From positions 30,320,001 through 30,384,000 of the forward strand of contig NC_084921.1 in assembly GCF_958298935.1 (NCBI RefSeq): a stretch of 64,000 nucleotides of DNA, given 5' to 3'. This document shows positions 23,799 through 34,828 of this stretch, piece after piece. The notes under the pieces are model-generated. The model had not been told where the DNA came from. It worked only from the letters and a program-made list of their open reading frames with translations, and ran no database searches. The DNA is from Phragmites australis (taxonomy: Eukaryota; Streptophyta; Magnoliopsida; Poales; Poaceae). The position numbers were made by a program, and so were the translations under genes. Numbering within the stretch: the first letter of the stretch is position 1; each line of letters opens with the position of its first letter.

Positions 23799-23810
23799 AA
23801 AGAAGGGAAG
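23799..23810 (+). other. Polypurine tract of gag-only element
   Basis: AAAGAAGGGAAG lies just before the 3' LTR start at 23813, as expected for plus-strand priming. Confidence 0.7.
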
Positions 23811-23812
23811 TA

Positions 23813-24631
23813 TGATGAGCCCATGGCTCCCTCGGATACACACATGGTGAATTCGTTCCTTATTGTTCATATTTTCTTCGTAGAGAATAAAATACTACTA
23901 ATTTTTGTGTTGTTTTGTTGCTTAGGAACATGGGAGAAACACCACAACCTTACCTGGACATCACCCTCGAAGGCCAAGTCTACTCGGACTCAAGGCTGAG
24001 CTCTAGTCGTGGACGTGGTTGTGGTCGAGTTCCAGGATAGCACGTCAGTCAAACGGGTATAACTCTCTCATACAAAATCCGTTTTAGGCAATCTTGGACA
24101 TTCTAGAAAGCTTATGATGAGCCCTTTCCAATGGATATAAGCTAGACCAAATATTCCTTATAGTTTAGTCAGAGTCAAAGAAATAAGGTGCTATGCCACC
24201 GTATCGGACCTTGTTGAATCTTGTAATTGTGTCGGGTTTGGAGTCCAGGTTGTGTACACCTCTTTCCATCTCTACACAACCCTAGTTTGACCTCCTCACG
24301 TCCTTCCTATATATACATAGTATCCATCGTAGTTTAGTCTCGGGTTTAGCTTAAATTATTCTATTTTAGACAGTTTCCCCGTTTATCGATTTGTTGAACC
24401 CCAACTCGATTGCATCTACCTGTTATTTCTTGTATTCTCGATTCATTTGCAGGAAAAGCCTTCTTGGCGAGATCAACCGCGTCTTGACACGGTTGATAAC
24501 CATGTAGTAGTGATGTAGTGGTTGTGAGGGTTCTCGATCTGTTCTGTTCGGAGCCTTTGGATCATCAACATCGAAGCTCCACCAATCGACTTATCATATT
24601 ACCTTTCGGAAGATCAGGCAAACGTGCATCA
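23813..24631 (+). repeat. 3' LTR of gag-only element
   Basis: This 819 bp LTR is a direct repeat of 19507-20362 with matching TGATGAGCCC and GCATCA ends. Confidence 0.8.
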
Positions 24632-24636
24632 ACTAT

Positions 24637-24984
24637 TTCCTGCACAACTTGCTGAGTACGATAAGTACTCACTCTTACTATCACCAAACACTCAATTGGA
24701 GAAGGTATCGAGGAGTTGCTGAAGGTGGATTATTCTAAGATGCTTTCTACATTGATGGTGCCTGTGGACGAGTCGTAAAGGATTAGAATCTTCGTAGTTT
24801 GTTTAATTCCGCTGCAGAGTTTAATTTGTTCTTCGACACTCGAAGGTCACTTTTGTAAGATGGTTTATTCGATTAAGTTTGGATATTGTAATGATTATTA
24901 TCAATGAAGTCACTATATGTTGAGATTAATTCTTGGGCTCAGCACATAGATGAGATTGATTTGTTTCTTGAACAGGTCTCAACA
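24637..24984 (+). repeat. 3' LTR remnant of Tekay-like element, right part
   Basis: It continues the LTR interrupted at 19506. It matches 15327-15673 and ends ...GGTCTCAACA followed by TTTTC, half of the target duplication. Confidence 0.75.
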
Positions 24985-24989
24985 TTTTC

Positions 24990-25460
24990 GGTTCCTTGCT
25001 TAGTTGGTGTTGAATTGCCATGTCGAGACTTCGTTTGTCGTAATGGAGATCTACTTTAGGACAACCCCAGATGGTGATGAGTCCTTCAAATCCTAGAATC
25101 TTCACGCACTTGTAAGCTTAATGTGTTGATGCCATGAATTTGGCGAGAGTAGGTCTTCTTAAGATGACATTGTATGTTGTCTCGAAATCGATCACATCAA
25201 ATATAATTTTCTCTATTCAGAAATTGTCATACTTCCCGAAGGTAACGGGTAGCGATATTTGACTAATGGGAGTGGCCGAAGATCCGGGTACTATACCATG
25301 GAAGGCTTGAGTAACCGGCTTGATGGTAGATAGAGAGATTTGCATTCCTCCGAGTACGTTAGTGAATAGAATGTTCAGGGAACTCTCTCCATCGATAATG
25401 ACTTAGGTAACACTGCAATTATTTATCTTAGGCTCGACCACTAACGGGAAGCGGCCTGGT
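24990..25460 (-). pseudogene. Protease region of Tat-type gypsy element
   Basis: On the minus strand the translation gives the region following the aspartic protease in Tat elements: LPVTFGKYDNF near 25220, then a block ending LRRPTLAKFMA near 25140. Stops occur, for instance after DNF. It lies between gag (right) and the point where the Tekay-like element inserted. Confidence 0.6.
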
Positions 25461-25982
25461 CGTACAAAGTTTTCAAGGCAATCTTCTTGGCCGAAGGAGA
25501 TTTTGGTGTCTAACCACTTCATGGCTTGTTGACCCCTAGGGATGGCGGCTAGGATTTCTCAAGCCACTATCTTGTATTGTCGCTTAGACTCGTAAGATGC
25601 CAAACCACCAAACATGTGGTCAATCATCCTCTCACCCGGCTAGAAAGACATCGTGTCTATATCATCCCCTCTGCATCCGAGTCAGAGTCCCTGCTTTGGG
25701 TCATGACCTGGATCTTCTTTCCATTGGCTGCTCTTTTGACTTCCACCTTGACCAACCTTTTCCAGAGGTGGTACCCGTAGATGTTATGGTTATTGGTTTG
25801 GTGGAAGTCGCACCAAGGTTTCCCATCATGATCGCCGGAGCCTGTTGTAAAGCTTCTGCTTCAAGAAGGGTCGAAGTGTTGGTCGAGACAAACATAAGGC
25901 AGATCTGCAAAAATCTCGTCAGTAATAGCTTTTTTTGCCCTTACCTCCCTTAGTGTTCTTCTTTTGCTTGTTCCGGACCTTG

Positions 25983-27000
25983 TCACCACTGACCCCGGGT
26001 TAAGGATGTTTGATGCCCTGAGTCTTTGTTAACGTAGAGGAGTGCATCCTCGACCCTAGCAGACTTGTCTATAATCCGCATGATCTCCTTAACCGTTTTG
26101 GGCTCCTTTCTAGCAATGTCTTCAACACAACGCTGGCTCTTAATCCCTTGAGTGAACGCATGTATGACATCATAGTCATTAATCTTGGTTTCGTTTGCCA
26201 TCTGCTCACAGTGATGGACATCGTTTTTCATGCCAAGACGAACGCACATACCTGGAAGTTAGCTCGGAACACGTCACAGAGCTACTCCCATGAGTAAATT
26301 GTTCCTGGCAATAGATTGGTCAACTATGTCCTAGCTGCACCTTCAAAGGCCGTGGGGATGTAATTCGCCATTACCTTCTCGTTCTCAACAGCTGCTTGGA
26401 TGGTCCTAGTATAGACCTAGAGAAACTCAACAAGATTTATGCTTCCATTGTATTTCTTGATTGTCCCAGGGCGGAACATTACTGGCCAGCGTACGTTTCA
26501 TAGATCTGGTGAGAAGTCCAAGCAACCGTTGATAGTGCCTTTCTTGGTTATAGAGCCCCTTGAAGTCTTTTTCACGACGATCAGAGACTGGTCCCGATTT
26601 GATCGATGTCCGGAGGTTTCTCGATTAGATCGATGAGTGCTAGAAGAAGCCTCCTTAGAAGCCCCCGATCGCCTTCGCGGTTGTCGATGAACTAACGCAA
26701 GTAATTGATCGAATGACCTTTGACCAGTGAGGTACGACGGTGATTGTTTGCCCGATTGTCATCCTGAGAAGTCCTGTTTCTAGGGTTACACCTCTTTGGG
26801 TCAAATACATCTCATGATAGAGGATCGTTTGGCCTGCCCCGGTTAGTAATATTTCCAGCCAGGGCCAGATGGGAGTTCTTGGCCTAGAGCATGATCTCCT
26901 TTGTCAAGTCAACCACCGAGTTTACCCAATTCTTACCAGCTGGGGTTGTCAAATATGTGGTTGGAGGGCACATAAGGGCCTCTTGTAAAAGGAGGATCCT
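25983..27000 (-). pseudogene. Degenerate gag of Tat-type gypsy element
   Basis: The clearest part is 25983-26249 on the minus strand, with gag-like helices including VIHAFTQGIKSQRCVEDIA and EPKTVKEIMRIIDKSARVED. Upstream (to about 27000 and beyond) is gag-type sequence broken by stops and frameshifts. No long frame remains. Confidence 0.6.
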
Positions 27001-27586
27001 CTTTGCAGTCACGGATTTAAAACAGTCAACCCCTGTTGATGATCAGGAGATTGTATGGCTAGGGCCCTAGTAAGGGCTGGAGGTGGTGTGCCCATGTGAA
27101 GCTGACCATTGCCCGCCATCGGGCCTGGAGGACTCTAAGCGTTTACATGGTCATCATAATGATGACCTAGATCATCAACCCGTTTCCGATGGAAACAGTT
27201 CTCGAGGGTAACCTCCGCTAGAGGAGATATCTAGATCCATCATGGATGCTTCATTGAATTACTCCGAATTGGTATCTTGACAATCCATATTGTCAGAAGT
27301 TACAGGGATTGATCCTGACTTGCTATGGTTTGGACATCCACAGTTGTCTTAACAATCGAGTGGTTCGAACTCGATACCTTAGTCTTTGGCGCATTGATCT
27401 ATAAATCAACTTACCTCGTCGTTTGAATCGTCACCAGAAAGTTTGTCACTGAAATCTACTCGATCGATCACTGGTTCATCGGGAAGAGAGGTAAAGTTGT
27501 CGTAAAACCCCTCATTAAAAAAATAGTTTTCAGCGAAGCTTTGGGCGATGGCATGTCATGTGTAGCTCTTTAACGCCTTTTGTCAT

Positions 27587-27606
27587 GATCCCTATGGATG
27601 ACACCA
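27587..27606 (-). other. Primer-binding-like site of Tat-type element, mutated
   Basis: On the minus strand TGGTGTCATCCATAGGGATC lies 2 bases inside the 5' LTR. It resembles the TGGCGCC-type PBS of Tat elements with mostly C-to-T and G-to-A changes, the pattern left by cytosine deamination. Confidence 0.55.
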
Positions 27607-27608
27607 GC

Positions 27609-28103
27609 TACCGATGATTGGTAAACTGCTGATCTAATGAACTTGTTGAAGAATAGGGAGATGCTTTGAGTAGACAAATTATAAGGGAAACATAAAGGGG
27701 GTTTTAGACATATTCGAGCATCCCTGAGAATAATAACCCTATGTCATATTTGTCTTATATAGATTTGAGTTGGTTACAAAGAGGAGCGTAGCTAGTCTAT
27801 ATGGATCTAAACCTAATTGGTGACTTCTTTCTTTACTTCTGTTGACTTGTGGTGCTCTGGTTTGAGTTGGTCCTTCCTCTCCCCGTACGGCCTCTCGTTC
27901 CGTATATATGGAGGTGTCGTACGTTCTCCAGACTCTTCCTTATTATTTTTGGAGATAGAAATTCTCAATTACGGGACGCCTCGAGTAACTATGGGTATTT
28001 TTTTTCTTCTAGAGATCTCATTTCTAGAGATAAAGATATGATCTGAAAACAATAAAAAATCCTAATATACCTGGATATAATAACTATCAATTATTTATCA
28101 TCA
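27609..28103 (-). repeat. Tat-type gypsy 5' LTR (copy C)
   Basis: About 495 bp; a direct repeat of copy B (4886-5394). On the minus strand it starts TGATGATAAATAATTG and is flanked on the right by GAATA. The expected terminal CA reads TA here. Confidence 0.75.
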
Positions 28104-28319
28104 GAATATACTCAAAGCCTTGCGGGGAGCAGCTGCGGGAGGAAGGAGATGAGCTTATTAGATCTGACACGGCTCTGGTTCACCGACTGAAACCTTTTTT
28201 TAGGAAACAGGCGATTGTGAAATGTCCTTGCTTGCAAGGAGCCAAAAAAAAAAAACAAATCCATGGGAGTTAACCAGTAGAGTACTGAGTACATCGTATA
28301 TGGAAATTTGAACCTTCAA

Positions 28320-29721
28320 GGAAAAAAATTCAAAAATAGATAACATACTCGATCGTATTTGCCGAAATAGACAATATGGCACCGTATTTACTAATTTAGC
28401 ATGCATATTCGATATCTCATTTACCTAAAATGGTGAATAGTGACATATTTTGTGCCTGAGATGCCGATTATAGGTGCTAAAAATGGTGAACAGTATCATA
28501 TTCGGCAGCTCCGATGCAGAATACAGTTAGCTCTCCCGTGGCATGAACAGTAGTCACGTTAATTAAATTTCGTTTCCACTCTCTTCAAAACGGTGGTCTT
28601 CTATACTTCAAAAATTTTAAAATTTTTTGTACGTGTTTCATAATCCATTTGCAACCCATTTTAATTGAATTCACCCAAAAATCCTTTGTATATTTTAAAT
28701 AAATTCTCCTAAAATAGGCCACTTTTATAACTTCTAACAATTGTTAGTGCCTCAAATAAATTCTCAAAAATTTAGGAAAAATCACTAATATTCTTATTAT
28801 GTGATGTACTGATTTTTAAAATTATTTCCAGCCCTTAGTTATATGATGAAAAAGTGAGTTTTTTTGTAATGCTCTATTTATATGTATTTTTATCATTTCA
28901 TGTGATATTCTTATTTTAATTTAATTTGAATTCAAACAAAATTCAACTATCTCATTATTTTTATCCCGATAACATGCTAACTTTTTAAATACATTTTTGA
29001 AGAACGGTGGGCGAGTTGATGCGTCTATTGAAATATCTCATTATTTTTATCCACTAGTTTGCACCGTTCAAAAGACGCGCTAGCTCGCCCAACATTCTTC
29101 AGAAATGTAGTTAAAAGGTTAGCATGTCAATGGGATAGAAATAATGAGATAGTTGAATTTTGTTCGAATTCAAATTGAATTAAAAGAATAATATACATGA
29201 AATGATACAAATGCATATAAATAGAGCATTACAAAGCAACTCACTTTTTCATCATATAACTTAGGGTTGAAAATAATTTTAGAAATAAGTCCATCACATA
29301 ATTAGAATATTAGTAATTTTTTCTAGATTTTTGAAAATTTATTTGAGCACTAACAATCATTAGAAGTTATAAAGTAGTTTTTTTAGAATTTTAGTTTAAA
29401 ATATACATAGGATTTTTGGTGAATCTAATTAAAATAGGTTGCACATGGATTATGACACACATACAAAACGTTTTAATTTTTTTAGTAACATACGATCACC
29501 ATTTTGAAGGAGAGTGAAAATAAAATTTAATTAACGTGACTACTGTTTGTGCTACGGGAGAGCTAGCTGTATTCGGTATCTCAGGTGCCGAATATGACAC
29601 TATTTACTATTTTTGATAAATAAGTTACTGAATACGTATGCTAAATTTGTAAATACGGTGACATGTTATCTATTTCGGTAAATAAGGTTGAGTATGTTGT
29701 GTACTTTAGGATTTTTTTTCC
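28320..29721. mobile_element. Foldback Mutator-like element (long inverted arms)
   Basis: Left arm (28320 to about 29028) and right arm (about 29060-29721) are inverted copies over roughly 650-700 bp with only a few tens of bases between them. Arm sequences stay similar throughout, for example TCATATAACT...GTGAGTT blocks and GGGCGAG next to the centre. Flanking 9-bp repeats AACCTTCAA (28311-28319) and AACCTTACA (29722-29730) match at 7 of 9 positions, the size expected for Mutator-like elements. The outer 200 bp of each arm is related to the ends of the element at 49531-62092. It has no coding capacity. Confidence 0.75.
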
Positions 29722-30320
29722 AACCTTACAAGAAGAGGAAAAGTTAGATGGAATTTCTGTCGCTTGCATTTGCGAAAACTGCACGATAGATAAACGAGCT
29801 GACATTTGGCAGCTTCAAAGCACATGCTTGCGTGCCGATGACATGAACCTCGTTCTGTTTTCGCACCTCATCATATTGACGCCTTGTTCGTCCCAACCTA
29901 CAAATCCTGTGGCTGTCACCATGTACTTTTGTTTGTTTTTATTAAAGAAACTTTGTTTGTTTTTATTAAAAGAAACTTTTGTTTGTTTTTATTAAAAGAA
30001 AGGAATAACTTTTTTGTTTTAGAAAGAAACCAAGCTTGCCGGCAATCGAAAGCAGTGCCAACCCGTAAAGAGCCTATCCGCCGACGCGAAAAAGAGAGCG
30101 ATCATTTATGCACATCCTCCAAAGAAGATCAAGAAATTGCGTCTCCGTCAGTCGCAGGGCAAGGTGCACAAGGGCGAGGGCACACGTGCTGTGGCGTCGT
30201 GTTCACGGGAAGCCCGAAACGCCACGCAAGCTCACCTCACGGTCACGGAGAAAGCGAGCGAGCGAGAGAGAGAGAGAGCGTCTTCGCGAGACCTGGTCGC
30301 GTCTCGAAGGTTCTTTGGGG
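29722..30320 (+). promoter_or_regulatory. Upstream region and probable 5' UTR of GPC1-type gene
   Basis: This stretch lies between the foldback element and ATG 30321. It holds three copies of TTTGTTTTTATTAAA (29930-30000) and a (GA)n/GCGA microsatellite (30254-30279), which is common in grass 5' UTRs. No clear TATA box was pinned down. The long frames here (29884-30639, 30108-30518) simply run through the UTR, exon 1 and intron. Confidence 0.5.
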
Positions 30321-33300
30321 ATGGCATCGGAGGTGGAGGACGAGGCGGCGGCGGCGGGAGCGCCGCTGGTCTCTAACGGGGCCGCGGACGTCCGGCGTAG
30401 GGTGGGTCGCCGAGCCGACGCAGCCCTGTTGCGCTGCCGTTCGATTGGTTCTTGTTTCCGTTTTATTTCTTTCCCTTTTCTTTTTGGGGGTGTTCTTGAT
30501 CTTCTTGGGGTTTCGTGATGTGCAGAGGGACCAGGCGAAGGAGATTCTGTCGAAGCAGGCCGTCAAAATCGCCACCAAGGCCGAGCAGCACGAGCGCTTC
30601 ATCTTCAAAGTCATTTCTCTGCTCCTATCCCCTGCTTAATTTCTTCTTGGCCCATGTTGTGCTAATATGATGGCCCCTTGCACAAATCTTGCTGTGCCCA
30701 TGATCTTTGTGTGTGTGTGTAGGGGGGGGGGGCGGATATAGGGGATTCTTGGTGCTTGCATCCGTAATCAGTTCATTTCGTCGTTAATTTCCGTGGGCAT
30801 GGTGGTTAATTACGATGGGGTTACTGTTTTTCACATTTGGTGCATTTATTGTTGTTCCGTACATGAAGTACTGTACTGTGAAGATTGTGGTAATAATTGG
30901 ATGGTTGGATTGGGCGTAGGGAATGTTCTTACATGGTGGCGGTACTGGTTTTAAATGTGCAGGTCACGCACTTGCTCGGTGTCCTTGGATTTGGGGGATT
31001 TTGCTACCTCTTGGGTGCCAGTAAGCTACTGCAGCATTGAGCTATTCGGTTGCCTGTTACATCTGAAGGTTCTTGTTGGTTTCATCTTATCTTATAATGC
31101 TGAATGCTCTGTTCATGTTTGCAGGACCACAGGATGTGCCGTATGTGTATTGCCTGTTCTATGTCATATTCGTTCCGCTCCGCTGGATCTACTACCGCTA
31201 CAAGAAATGGCATTACTATCTCCTGGTGAGTCTGATACTGTCTCGCATTGTGATGTCCTTGAATTGGCAGAAGTTCCTGAAACATGCTCCCAAGAAATTT
31301 GTTTAATCCATCAGCTCAAGTGCTCTGGCTTCAGTGCTCTACCTAACTTAAATATAGTTGTTATCTTAGGTGTTCTGCACAACTAATCTTGCAATAGGAA
31401 GCTGTGATGGAAAGATGAATAGTTGTTAGTGACGCATGTTAGTAGCATGAGTGGGTGATGATGTGATGTGACATTGTGCCAACTTATTGCAATTTGCACA
31501 AGTTGTGTGTAAACCTACTGTCACATATCTTTTTTTCCTTTGTGAAATATAAAAGAGAAACCAAATAACCAATACCTGCTAATGATGTGGAATATTCATG
31601 TTTTAAAAAAAATTATAACTAATAGCCCTTTACCTGATGAATGGTTTGCCTGCAATATGTCCAAGTCAACATTCTTAAGTTCTGTTTCATTTTGCAGTCT
31701 GAACGTTCCTAGTTGTAATCATAACTCATAAGATATTTGGACAGCAGTTCCATATTCTTTTTATGGAATGTATTGCATTTCAAACCATTTTCATGTCTTT
31801 AAAATCATTTTTTATGCTGCAGGACTTCTGCTACTATGCCAACACTTTTCTTCTTATCATGATTCTCTTCTATCCGAATGATGAAAAGCTTTTCATGGTT
31901 TGCTTCTCATTTGCAGAGGTATGACAAATATTCTTGTTGATTTCTGGTCTATGTCTAGAATATATGTGTAATCATTTTAAATCCTTACAGGGTCCGCTTG
32001 CTTGGGCATTAATTGTGTGGCGTTGCAGCTTGGTTTTTAGCTCATTTGACAAACTTGTTAGTGTCCTGATACACCTTTTGCCTGGTAAGTGATCTCTGAC
32101 ATGGACAGCCCGATTCAATATATAGGATACTGTACTTTTGCCATTAAAACATCATTTTAGTCTAGTGAAACTTTTTAGCAATTTCAGTTTACCAAAATTA
32201 TTTGACCAATGTGCTCGATCTATGGGAACTTTACCATGTGAGGCCAATGTCAGAGCTCACAATTCCTTGAACTTGTTCTTCCTTTCTTAGCGTCGCTGAG
32301 CTACCCTTTTGCCCTTGTTGCTGGCAATTTCAAGGAAATTACTCATGGAAAAGTGATGCCAAAATATTGAACAATTACAAAAATTGAAATGATCCAACAT
32401 TTTATCTGACGAATTGAACAACAATGTGCAATGGGGGCCAAGTTTCAGTTGGACTACATATAGGCTCTCAGCTTGAAGTTTTTTGTGGAATATAATTAAG
32501 GCCTTCTCAGATTTCAGATAGGTCCTCGGTGTGCTGAATGGGTTAGGCTTATGTAATTTTGTTCTGCGTCAGATACACTTTCTTGTTGAATAAATGCTTT
32601 CATGACTGGATTAGCACCTTTGCAGGGATTGTTCTGTTCACTATCCGGTGGTGGAATCCGCAAACATTTGCTGCCATGCATCCAGAAGGAAGAGCAGCCA
32701 GAGTCACATGGCCGTATGTGGAGGACAAGTTGTATCTGTGGACATGGCTGTTTTTTGTTCCTCTTGCTGCTTACACCCTGTGGCAACTTATGTATTTTCT
32801 CATAGTTAATGTGCTGCGTCGACAAAGGTTGTTAAGGGACCCTGAAGTCATGACATCATACAGGTAGATATTTGTATTTGTTGGTGTGGTATGTGGTATA
32901 ACTTATGGAGATTGGACTGCTTGATATACATCTGCATTAGGGTAGGATCATTAGTTAGCTGGGAGGGAAGATGGGTTTTTATTGGACCTTGACATCTTAC
33001 CTGGGTACATATGCATATGTGAGGGGCAGTGTTAGCACTTGCTTAAGCTGGTTAATCACAGGCAAAGTTGTATTTCCATACAATTACAATATTACATATG
33101 ATCTGTCCATAGTTTGGATGTTCGAGTTTGACATAGAATATTAGCACTTGTTTCGTTTTCTTCTCTTACTATCTTATATGCTTTCATTATGTTCTGCCTA
33201 AGTTCACTTTGAGCTCTCTTTCACTGTACCACCGTTCGTCCTTTCCTGTATGGTAGTTGAATAAGTTCATTAAGTAATTGTTAGTATATTCAAATATCCT

Positions 33301-33721
33301 TGCTCACAACAAAGAACATGAAGCAATCTGATAGTTTATCTTGTACCAAATGTTTGACAGGGAACTCTCAAAGAAAGCACAGAAAGCAAACAACATCTGG
33401 TGGAGGCTAAGCGGACTGCTTGGTGACAGGAACCGGCAGGTCATGTACATACTGCTCCAGGCGCTGTTCACGGTGGCAACAATGGCTCTGACTGTCCCCA
33501 TATTCCTCTCCTTCCGGATGCATGTAATCTTCCAGCTACTCAAGGTGTGCGCAGCCATATGGAATGGTGGCAGCTTCATCCTGGAGGTGATGCCTCGGCA
33601 GGTAGTCCAGAAGGAGAAGAAACTCATGATGAAGCCCATTGAAGAAACACAACATGCAGAGGAGGATGCGTCAGATAACCACCAGCACACATCCGGGGAG
33701 CAGAATCAGTGCGAGAACTGA
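30321..33721 (+). CDS. GPC1: Glycerophosphocholine acyltransferase 1 (DUF2838 family)
   Basis: Eight exons join in phase: 30321-30401, 30526-30609, 30963-31020, 31125-31225, 31823-31918, 31991-32084, 32626-32863 and 33361-33721. They give 370 residues, and every intron is GT-AG. The protein has a hydrophilic N-terminus, then several hydrophobic segments from exon 3 to exon 8, and a charged tail ([13 protein letters not shown]...). Family-typical stretches are [20 protein letters not shown] (exon 4), [11 protein letters not shown] (exon 5), [11 protein letters not shown] (exon 6) and [20 protein letters not shown] (exon 7). Yeast Gpc1 and its plant relatives use acyl-CoA to acylate glycerophosphocholine to lysophosphatidylcholine in the ER, feeding phosphatidylcholine turnover. 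I recognise the family from these blocks; activity itself is inferred. Intron 2 contains a GT repeat and a G-run (30710-30732). The gene appears intact. Confidence 0.85.
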
Positions 33722-34335
33722 TGCAGGATGTAAGATTAGGTTTTTGCCGGTCACTGATAGTCTGTTTTACTTCTCTTCCATGGTAGTAGCTAGTGATGAA
33801 TGGTCTGGACGTCTGGTGGATTGAGATGTTTGATGTCTGCCCAGAGTGGGATCACCATGTTGCCGTGAAAGATTGTGAAGCCTGTGTGTGTTTGGTACAG
33901 CCAAAAGTGGTGGTTTTGCTCGGATGTTGCCAGTACATTTTGTGCTAATTTTGTCTGTAGGATGTTTTACCTGAATTGGTTGCGGCTGTTATCTTGTTCT
34001 TGTTTTGTAGTTGATCATGCTACCCTAGCGTTCTGCTCTGCTCTTGTCGGTCTGCGCATTTGCATGGTCACTGGCGTATGCATGTGCTGTTTCTCCTTGC
34101 GTGAAGCGTGAAAAGGTCAAAGAAAGATTCAAGGAAGTTGTCTTGCGATTGCCAAGAAATAAACGGTAAATTGCCTAGCAGCTATGCTAAAAAAGAGCAA
34201 TAGAAAAGTCCATCGACACGTTCGCAAGGACTGCAAGATATAGCAGGTGAAGGTACCCATGAGTGGTGATGAAGTTTCTCGCGCTAGTTTTTTCTTGCTT
34301 GCTTCTCGAAGTGGCTTGCTCGTACTCGTGCATTA
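33722..34335 (+). other. Probable 3' UTR and downstream region of GPC1-type gene
   Basis: T-rich sequence follows the TGA at 33719-33721. A polyadenylation-like AATAAA occurs near 34157. No other gene was seen up to the MITE at 34336. Confidence 0.45.
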
Positions 34336-34637
34336 GGGCATGTTTGTTTCAGTTTTGAATTGTAGCTTTCAGCTTTTACAATTCGAAGCTGAAACAAACA
34401 GACAGCTTTTGGTTATAGTTTTTTAAAATCTGCTGGTTGGATTGTGGGAATCTGAGAAGTTGATTTTTTTCAGCTTTTGACAGATTGTGAAAATCTATTT
34501 TAGTAAACTGTTCATCAAAATTTATTAGAATCTACAATCTAAAAGCTTTTCATAATTCAGCTTTTTACAATCCAGTTTTTCATAATTCAGCTTCTATAAA
34601 TTGTTTTTCAAAATCTTCAGCTGAAACAAACAGACCC
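34336..34637. mobile_element. Tourist-like MITE (TSD TTA)
   Basis: A 302 bp AT-rich insertion has inverted ends GGGCATGTTTGTTTCAG at left and, on the opposite strand, GGGTCTGTTTGTTTCAGCTG at right. TTA repeats flank it on both sides (34333-34335, 34638-34640). A related copy is at 43032-43311. A 3-bp TTA/TAA duplication fits PIF/Harbinger-derived MITEs. Confidence 0.75.
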
Positions 34638-34828
34638 TTAATCTATCTATCCACGTGTGGGTTCTATTCTAATGATAGCGAAGACCACGAAGAAGCGTCA
34701 TTTCATCGTCAATGCTTATAGCTTGAGGATCAATAATATAATGCAACCAACCTCTATAAACGACGCGTTGCTTGCCGTTTGAGGATTTTAGTTTCCCTTG
34801 CCTTGCTTGTTCTAGCTAGCTAGCTATC

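Larger units (their letters stand above)
19507..24631 (+). mobile_element. Gag-only (non-autonomous) LTR retrotransposon, TSD ACTAT
   Basis: The element is 5125 bp, starts TGATGAGCCC, ends ACGTGCATCA and is flanked by perfect ACTAT repeats (19502-19506 and 24632-24636). The empty site is visible in the intact 5' LTR of the host element near 15318-15326. LTRs are 856 and 819 bp. The interior of about 3.45 kb has a primer site, a repeat-rich leader, a gag pseudogene and a second unknown ORF region, then a polypurine tract. No protease, RT, RNase H or integrase was seen. It probably relied on an autonomous partner. Confidence 0.8.
12326..24984 (+). mobile_element. Tekay-like Ty3/gypsy retrotransposon, pol deleted
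   Basis: A long 5' LTR (12326-15673) starts TGTAACAGCCC. The matching 3' LTR remnant ends ...GTCTCAACA at 24984. Flanks TTTTG (12321-12325) and TTTTC (24985-24989) are an almost perfect 5-bp target duplication in the Tat interior. The interior has an initiator-Met-type primer site, an upstream ORF region, gag with a CCHC knuckle, protease and the start of RT. A deletion then joins RT (about 18664) to the middle of the 3' LTR (about 18688). A second retroelement (19507-24631) splits the 3' LTR. All coding parts carry stops. Confidence 0.75.
4886..28103 (-). mobile_element. Tat-type Ty3/gypsy retrotransposon, nested-into, with TSD GAATA
   Basis: Two LTRs of about 500 bp (4886-5394 and 27609-28103) in the same orientation bound this 23.2 kb interval. 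The interval is flanked by perfect 5-bp direct repeats GAATA (4881-4885 and 28104-28108). The element reads right to left: 5' LTR, primer-binding-like site (27587-27606), degenerate gag (around 25983-27000), protease region (about 25000-25460), a pol-region remnant (11721-12325), the oppositely oriented extra ORF (9110 onwards), and the 3' LTR. The antisense extra ORF between pol and 3' LTR is a hallmark of the Tat lineage. Insertions at 5789-8874 and 12326-24984, plus an LTR fragment at 10689 to about 11720, account for much of its length. RT, RNase H and integrase were not found and appear deleted. Confidence 0.8.

Noticed and set aside
29884..30639. 251-codon frame covering the start of the acyltransferase gene
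   Set aside because: It runs through UTR, exon 1 and introns in a different frame from exon 1 (ATG 30321); the spliced model matches the family.
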